From contig RCNN01000367.1 in NCBI GenBank assembly GCA_003667245.1, positions 1 to 14,742 of the forward strand: 14,742 nt of DNA, written 5' to 3'. This DNA is from Heterostelium multicystogenum. Its lineage: Eukaryota; Evosea; Eumycetozoa; Acytosteliales; Acytosteliaceae. The notes beneath the pieces are model-generated. The model did not search any database and was not told the origin of the DNA. It was given only the letters and a program-made list of their open reading frames with translations. Shown here in pieces: positions 9,718 to 14,742 of the stretch. The position numbers were made by a program, and so were the translations under genes. Within the stretch, counting starts at the first letter, position 1; each line of letters begins with the position of its first letter.

Positions 9718-10651
9718 ATGATCTAATGATTTTATTACCACTAATCAATACTACTACTATAAATAAATCTAATTATATTGGCTTAATAAACGCAACACAT
9801 TTTCATTCACACAATTTAATATATATATAACAAATATATTTATTTAAAATATTTTCTTACATACATCAAACAAAAACAACAAATAATAACAACCAAAAAC
9901 AAAATAGCAATATTTAAATATTCATAATAATAATAATAATAAAACATATTATATACAGTTGTGAAAATAGCAGTAATAGGAGGTTGCTATAGTAGCACAT
10001 TCAATATCGAAGTAAATAGATAAAATTGGTAATGGCAGTTTATTTCCAAACACCCCTTAAATGTTATATTGCTTTCACTTACTCTCACTCCCTCAATTAC
10101 AAAATACAGTTAAAAATTGGTTATATGTTAAATTAACCTCAATCACACTCACTCACTCCACTACTTTATTCAACTTCCATATTGTTAATAACACTCAAGA
10201 GGTAATAAATCATACACTTTCTCACTAAATACTCAAAAATCAAAAAATCAAACATATGTTTGACCTCCTTTTTTAATAGTTGTTCTTGATGCATTTAATT
10301 TAGAGTTATATAAAAAGCATATTTGATCAATTACCTCCCACTCTATTGACTCTTTTGGAGCACATATTATATTAAATAAATATTATTTAATATTTTAATT
10401 ATTTTGTTGTTGTCACTTTTAATTTTACCTATTGGTTTTAATGTTGATTTATTTTACATTATTTAAAATTCGAAACAGCTCACTAACCACTCAATCTTGA
10501 CTTCTTAGAGTAGAGCAGGAAACAATCACCAAATAGATTGATTATAACAAAAATATTAAACTGGATAGTCAATATAAGCTGAAAAGCAAATAATAGAAAC
10601 AACATAGAGCTGCTATCAATTTTAATATTTATTAATTTTTTAATCCAACAC
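9718..10651. other. AT-rich region upstream of the RRM/RING gene
   Basis: No coding frame is visible. It contains TCACT/CTCAC-rich tracts around 10075-10100 and 10143-10160, a 16-bp palindrome at 10248-10263 and many A/T runs. It is probably the promoter and 5' leader region of the gene that starts at 10652. Confidence 0.55.
10248..10263. repeat. 16-bp perfect palindrome upstream of the RRM/RING gene
   Basis: TCAAACATATGTTTGA is self-complementary without a spacer. It sits about 390 bp before the ATG at 10652 and could bind a dimeric factor; this is inference only. Confidence 0.45.
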
Positions 10652-13324
10652 ATGATGTCTTTTCCTTTACACGAAAGGAATCCTCATCATATGAATGGTG
10701 GTTCCAACTTTACAAACTGGAATGCAAATGGAGGTGGAAATATGAAATATGCAGATGAATGGTAACTAAGATACTCTGCTAATGGAATGCCACAGCCATC
10801 CATGCAAAATAGTAATGGCGTTGGAATGATCAACCCAATTCGATTCCCTGGACTATAGAAATAAATTATTACAACAACAACAGCAACAACAAGCACAATA
10901 TATTGGATATCAACAACAACTTTTAATGCAACAACAACAGCAACAACAGCAGCAACAACAACAACAACAACAACAACAGCAACAAAACAACTACGACATC
11001 TGAAAAAATTTGTATCAATCCGAATTAAATGATGGTTCAGATATTTTATTGAATGGTGTGCACAAGAATGATTTAATATTAGATCGGTTCTCTTTTCTCA
11101 AGATGGATGAGAGCAACGGTTACCAATCATTTAAATTCCTTCCAAACAAACAATAGTAAATCGTCGTATTTTAAATCAGAATGGAATGATTAGCCAAATA
11201 AATTCGATGAACAGTCTCATTGGTGGAATGAATGGAATCAATCTAAGCTCACACGATCCATATTCAAATTTTAATTCTATAGCCAATGGCCAAAGCAATA
11301 ATAGCAACAGCAATAGTATAAAGTTAAAATAGTAGTATCAATGGTACTAATAGCAATAGTAGTAACCATAACCCTGTAAATAACAATAATATTAATAGTT
11401 TAAATAGCAATAGTAATAGTCATATGAGTGGTTCCAACGGAATGCATCAGCCAAATCAATCGCCCTCACTGAGCATGCGTCCAATTTCTCCATCAAATCC
11501 AAATCTTAGCCAACTCTTTTCGATCTCCAATCTGATGCCCTCGATACCTCCAAATGATTTTATGGAAAAGTTTAGGCAGCTCATTTGATTTGGTATTCCA
11601 TCATTCCAACAGCCCCAATTCTTCCAACCTCCACAACAATCACAGCAACTACCACCATCACAACAAAATCCACTCTCACTCTCACAATCAAAAATTCAAA
11701 CTCTTCGTCAATCCACTGCAGGAATGCCAGGACTCTCACCAACACTTCAACAACAGCAATCACTTTCTAAAATCACTTACCACCAGTGATCTTTTAAATC
11801 CATCTGTACAATCCAACCCAAATATCTCCTCTATTAAAATACATCAAACTCCAATATATCTACACCACTTCAACAATCTCAACAAGCCAGAATGGTTCAA
11901 CAACAACCAACTAATCCCTTATTCCTCAGCCTCAGCCACCATTACAAACATCTCAAAATATACCACAACAACCAATACAACCACAAACACCTATCACAAC
12001 CCTCGATGATGCTAAAATTTCCCAACTTTAAATGCTAACAAAGAACCCAAGAAAGTTAGTGAAAACAAGAATCCATTGTCTGCATCACAAGAGAAATTGA
12101 AAGAGGAAAAGCTTAAAAAGAAAAAAGAAGCTAAGGCATCAAACCGTAGATAATTTGCATCCCAAGAAGTAAAGTCAAACTATCATGGTTTGAGTTCCAA
12201 AAATTTAAGCTCTAAGCGGTGTTGATACTTCAGTTGAAGGTAACAGTGATGAGCAGCCAAGTCGTATATTATGGGTTGGTAACATAGGAATGGATGTCTC
12301 TGAAGAAGAGCTCAAATCTGAGTTTGGTGTATATGGTGAGTTAGAATCAGTTCGTATTCTCCACGACCGTTTCTGTGCCTTTGTTAACTTTAAAGACGCT
12401 AGCAACGCTGCCAATGCCAAGCGCAACATGCACAACCAAGTTCTTGGATCACAGTTTATCGTTTGTCAACTTCCGTCATCCAAAATCCGATGATATGTTC
12501 CCAAATGGAACCAACGGTACCAACTACTCTTATAACCACTCCAGAGACCCTCAACTCGCTGTCACGTGCCATCTACATTGGTAATGTTAGTGACAACCTG
12601 CCAGAGAAGGAGATTTCGTAAGGAGTGTGAGAAGTATGGAGAGATTGAATCTGTACGCATTCTCAGAAAGAGGCATGTGCATTTGTCAATTTTAATGAAT
12701 ATCCCCAATGCCACTGTTTGCGTTACAAGCACTCAACGGAAAGAAACTTGGAGATACTATTGTTCGTGTCAACTATGGAAAGCCACAACCACCTTTTGGA
12801 TCTGAGAGGGGCTCAAGCCAACAGGATTAAATAATAGTGATGGCAGCAATAGCAATAATACTTCGCCAGTACTTAATCAACCACATTTAAGTATCAACTT
12901 GGGTAGCAGCAATGCGTCAGGCAACAAAGTCCAACAACAGACTCAAAACTCGCCAAAGAAGTTTAGTTTCGGCAAATAGCTCATGGGGAGGTGTAATCAC
13001 AAGAAATAATAGTAATAATATAGTAGTAATCCGATAAATAGTATAAATCATTTGCAAAACAATAATAATAGTATAGACCATTCAAAGCAAGAGCTTTGTG
13101 AATTTTGTTCAATTGGACCCAATCTAAACTACTAGTACCATGTTATCATTCCTGTTGTGACTCTTGTGCTTCTATGCTTATTCGCCACTCTCCAGATAAA
13201 TTTGTTAGGTAAGTATTAACAACAAAACTCTCGATAGTAGTATGCTTACCACTTTTGATTTCGCAGATGCCCATCCTGTAAAGATTTAGTTAAAGAATTT
13301 CTAACTCCATCTCCAAATTTTTAA
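10652..13324 (+). CDS. Two-RRM (Nrd1/Mrn1-like) RNA-binding protein with C-terminal RING finger, heavily frameshifted
   Basis: Protein-like sequence runs through the whole interval but changes frame about 18 times and has four in-frame stops (10763, 11001, 11586, 12151). Order: an Asn/Gly/Met-rich start; poly-Gln (10872-10985); an Asn/Ser-rich part; a Pro/Gln-rich part; a Lys/Glu-rich helix (12085-12140). RRM1 (12265-12475) has RNP2 ILWVGNI and RNP1 RFCAFVNF. RRM2 (12565-12785) has IYIGNV, KYGEIESVRIL and ACAFVNF, ending VRVNYGKPQPP. The VGN..., GE.E.V and CAFVNF pattern is that of yeast Nrd1/Mrn1 mRNA-binding proteins. An Asn/Ser linker leads to a RING-type set: Cys codons at 13097, 13106, 13141, His 13147, Cys 13156, 13165 and, past an intron, 13268, 13277 (C-x2-C, C-x-H-x2-C-x2-C, C-x2-C). 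Inferred role: cytoplasmic mRNA binding coupled to ubiquitin ligase activity. Conserved domain residues suggest sequencing errors rather than an old pseudogene. Confidence 0.75.
10872..10985 (+). repeat. Poly-glutamine CAA/CAG tract
   Basis: Mixed CAA and CAG codons in the frame starting at 10872, split once by an AQYIGY segment and once by LLM. The second block is over 18 Gln codons long. Typical of dictyostelid regulatory proteins. Confidence 0.9.
13209..13266 (+). other. Intron inside the RING finger (58 nt)
   Basis: GTAAGT donor after AG of a split Arg codon and TTCGCAG acceptor ending 13266. Splicing restores DKFVRCPSCKDL and so places the last two zinc ligands of the RING in frame. Good splice sites here show the gene was functional, at least recently. 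Confidence 0.88.
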
Positions 13325-13442
13325 ATACATAAACATACCATCCATATCTTTCATATGTAATTATGATTCTACTTACTGCTGTGCTGTTGTTTTTAATCCA
13401 TTTAAATTTTTAATATAAATTAATTAATATAAATATAATATA

Positions 13443-13448
13443 AATAAA
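13443..13448 (+). terminator. Candidate polyadenylation signal of the RRM/RING gene
   Basis: AATAAA 119 nt after the TAA stop; motif match only. Confidence 0.35.
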
Positions 13449-13470
13449 ACTAATATATAAATAGCAATTA

Positions 13471-13490
13471 AAACTTAAGTACTTAAGTTT
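13471..13490. repeat. 20-bp perfect palindrome
   Basis: AAACTTAAGT followed directly by its exact reverse complement ACTTAAGTTT. It lies between convergent genes. Its half-site core AACTTAAGT recurs at 13891 and 14720. Confidence 0.8.
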
Positions 13491-13692
13491 GGTTATGATG
13501 ATAGTGATGTGTCTGTCTAACCAATAAATAATTATGCGAGTTGGGTTGTTCAGTTAGAAAAACAAACAAGTTTTAACACTAGTTGAGATATTAGAAGTAT
13601 GATAGATTGTTATTACTACCAAACTAACAATTCTCCTCAACTCATTGAGAATGAAAGCACGCGTGTTGGTTTGACAGGTTAGATATCTGTCA
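13491..13692. ncRNA. Possible structured RNA or hairpin cluster
   Basis: Pairing segments seen: GAGTTG (13538-13543) with CAACTC (13638-13643); GTTAG (13553-13557) with CTAAC (13624-13628); ATTCTC (13630-13635) with GAGAAT (13647-13652); a CACGCGTG palindrome (13658-13665); TGACAG (13672-13677) with CTGTCA (13687-13692). Some pairs exclude each other, so alternative folds are possible. No open frame and no known RNA family (tRNA, snRNA, SRP, RNase P) is recognised. Confidence 0.25.
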
Positions 13693-14054
13693 TTAAAGTT
13701 AAATACTTTCGGCTTAATTAAATATCATACATTTGTTTTATTTAAAATTAATTAAATTATGTTTTTTTGAGTGGTTGGTTGCAACATAATCATTATGAAA
13801 GAACATCCAAATGTGAAAAGTAAATGCACTTGAGTTTCAATTGAATTCACATTAATACTTTTTACTTTGAAAGTGATGTATAAATAAGATAACTTAAGTT
13901 TACTAAGTTTTTAGTTTAGAGAGTCATATCTGGTTTGATTAAATGATTGCAAAAGTTAATTTAAATATAAATATATATTTTTGTATTTGTATTATTTGTT
14001 GTTATTGTTGATGTTGATATTATTGGTTTGGTTGAATTATTTTAGTTGGTAGTC

Positions 14055-14742
14055 CTATTCACTAGCATCACTTTCATCATCGTCGTCATCAATCATCGTC
14101 ATCGTCATCTAAATGTGCTGGGAATTGGACGAATGCTTTGGGTCTGGTTCTGGTTGTTGGCATATCTTTGAATGGGTAAACTAATTCTCCACCAGAATCA
14201 TCGTCGCTCTCGTCAGAATCATCGTCACGGGACTTCTTTGAACTCTTTGAAGATTTAGATACAGGTTTGGATTTGGAAGAGGAAGATGAGGAAGATGATC
14301 TTGATTTCTTCTTCTTCTTTCTCTTTTTCGTCTTCGCTTTCGGACGATGGACTGTAGTCCTCATCACTCTCTGAACCAGATTCCTCTTCGCTGTCGTCGG
14401 GAACAACGAAACCATCTCCCTCATCGTAACTATCTTGATCGCTATTCTCCTCCTCTTCGTCTTCCTGTCTAGCTTTCTTTGAAGACAATGAAAATGGATG
14501 TGACTCTTCCTCCAGCAGCTGGTTTCGATCCACCAGACTTTGGAGCCGGTTTTTTAGGATTTGATTTAGCGATTGCCTGTTCGGTGGCAGCAGTCTGCGC
14601 CTTTTTCTTTGCGGCCAACTCTGCTAGCTTTCTCTTCTTGTCCTTCCAACGTTGACATTCTATCTCTATATAATGAAATTCTAAATGAAAATATGTATTA
14701 TTTAAGACTCAGAGTCTGAAACTTAAGTTCGATCTAAATTTG
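14055..14742 (-). CDS. Acidic/Ser-rich C-terminal part of an unrecognised protein, frameshifted
   Basis: On the minus strand, protein-like sequence runs from about 14680 down to TAG at 14057-14055. It begins FHYIEIECQRWKDKK, continues into an Ala/Lys-rich helix (LAELAAKKKAQ) and a basic Lys/Pro/Ser linker. It then becomes strongly acidic (QEDEEEEN, DDSEEESGSESDED), Lys-rich, Ser-rich, and closes with VYPFKDMPTTRTRPKAF, an Asp run and ESDASE. Three frame changes are needed: near 14500-14525, near 14255-14330, and near 14090 (one extra T). A TTTCATTTAG acceptor at 14681-14682 suggests an intron upstream, with earlier exons outside the window. Alternating acidic and basic blocks are common in nuclear chromatin, replication or ribosome-assembly proteins, but no family is recognised. 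Confidence 0.55.
14706..14716. repeat. Short odd palindrome GACTCAGAGTC
   Basis: Five bases pair around a central A, with one more pair outside. It lies at the window edge, probably inside the intron of the minus-strand gene, close to an AAACTTAAGTT copy (14719-14729). Confidence 0.4.

Larger units (their letters stand above)
13325..14054. other. Convergent spacer with a structured block
   Basis: This is the 3' flank of the RRM/RING gene and of the minus-strand gene, so no promoter is required here. An AATAAA lies at 13443-13448. A 20-bp palindrome and a less AT-rich block with several pairing segments (13491-13692) stand out. The rest is AT-rich with nothing recognised. Confidence 0.6.

Noticed and set aside
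7368..10651. Transposon or retroelement
   Set aside because: No reverse transcriptase, integrase, transposase motifs or long terminal repeats are visible; only microsatellite-like repeats.
10763..10771. Very short intron GTAACTAAG removing the stop at 10763
   Set aside because: At about nine bases it is far below any spliceosomal minimum; a base error is more likely.
10687..10896. Minus-strand open frame opposite the start of the RRM/RING gene
   Set aside because: The + strand shows Asn/Gly/Gln protein continuing into poly-Gln; the minus reading is its complement.
10652..13324. In-frame TGA codons read as selenocysteine
   Set aside because: TAA stops and many frame changes accompany the TGAs, and RRM/RING proteins have no use for selenocysteine at these low-complexity sites.
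13491..13522. C/D-box snoRNA
   Set aside because: A C-box-like ATGATGA and short terminal pairing exist, but the unit is only 32 nt long and lacks a CTGA D box.

Overview
The window looks like nuclear DNA from a dictyostelid social amoeba. The evidence is AT-rich spacers with A-runs and AAT/CAA microrepeats, Gln- and Asn-rich low-complexity protein segments, short introns of 58-73 nt with GTAAGT or GTATGT donors, and well-conserved eukaryotic proteins. Exons use many C/G-ending codons and are much less AT-rich than the spacers. That argues against the extreme codon bias of D. discoideum and fits another dictyostelid lineage better. The lineage is inferred from style only; no species can be named.

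Layout, left to right. Positions 1-1226 (+) hold the 3' part of an SH3-domain protein with a charged C-terminal helix, broken by four apparent single-base frameshifts. Positions 1586-3695 (+) hold an intact two-exon short-chain acyl-CoA (propionyl-CoA type, ACSS3/PrpE-like) synthetase with a basic, probably mitochondrial N-terminus. Positions 4391-4644 (+) hold a tiny spliced gene for a 62-residue Ser-rich peptide, with a TATA box 93 nt before the ATG and a strong hairpin farther upstream. Positions 4875-5096 are a GC-raised patch that reads almost like an exon. Positions 5168-7367 (+) hold an intact two-exon TFIIIC subunit (GTF3C5 / tau95 family) with an acidic tail. Positions 7368-10651 are a 3.3 kb, mostly non-coding AT-rich stretch with hairpins and one weak candidate membrane-peptide gene at 9309-9717. 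Positions 10652-13324 (+) hold a long Gln/Asn-rich RNA-binding protein with two Nrd1/Mrn1-like RRMs and a C-terminal RING finger; it is interrupted by about 18 frame changes and four in-frame stops. Positions 13325-14054 are a convergent spacer with a perfect 20-bp palindrome and a cluster of pairing segments. Positions 14055-14742 (-) hold the acidic/serine-rich C-terminal part of an unrecognised protein, also frameshifted.

The genes are unrelated housekeeping or regulatory loci, not an operon or pathway. The most notable points are the RRM-RRM-RING architecture, the uneven density of reading-frame breaks (none in the two central genes, very many at the right), the unlisted small spliced gene, and the structured spacer near 13.5 kb with a recurring AACTTAAGTT palindrome.
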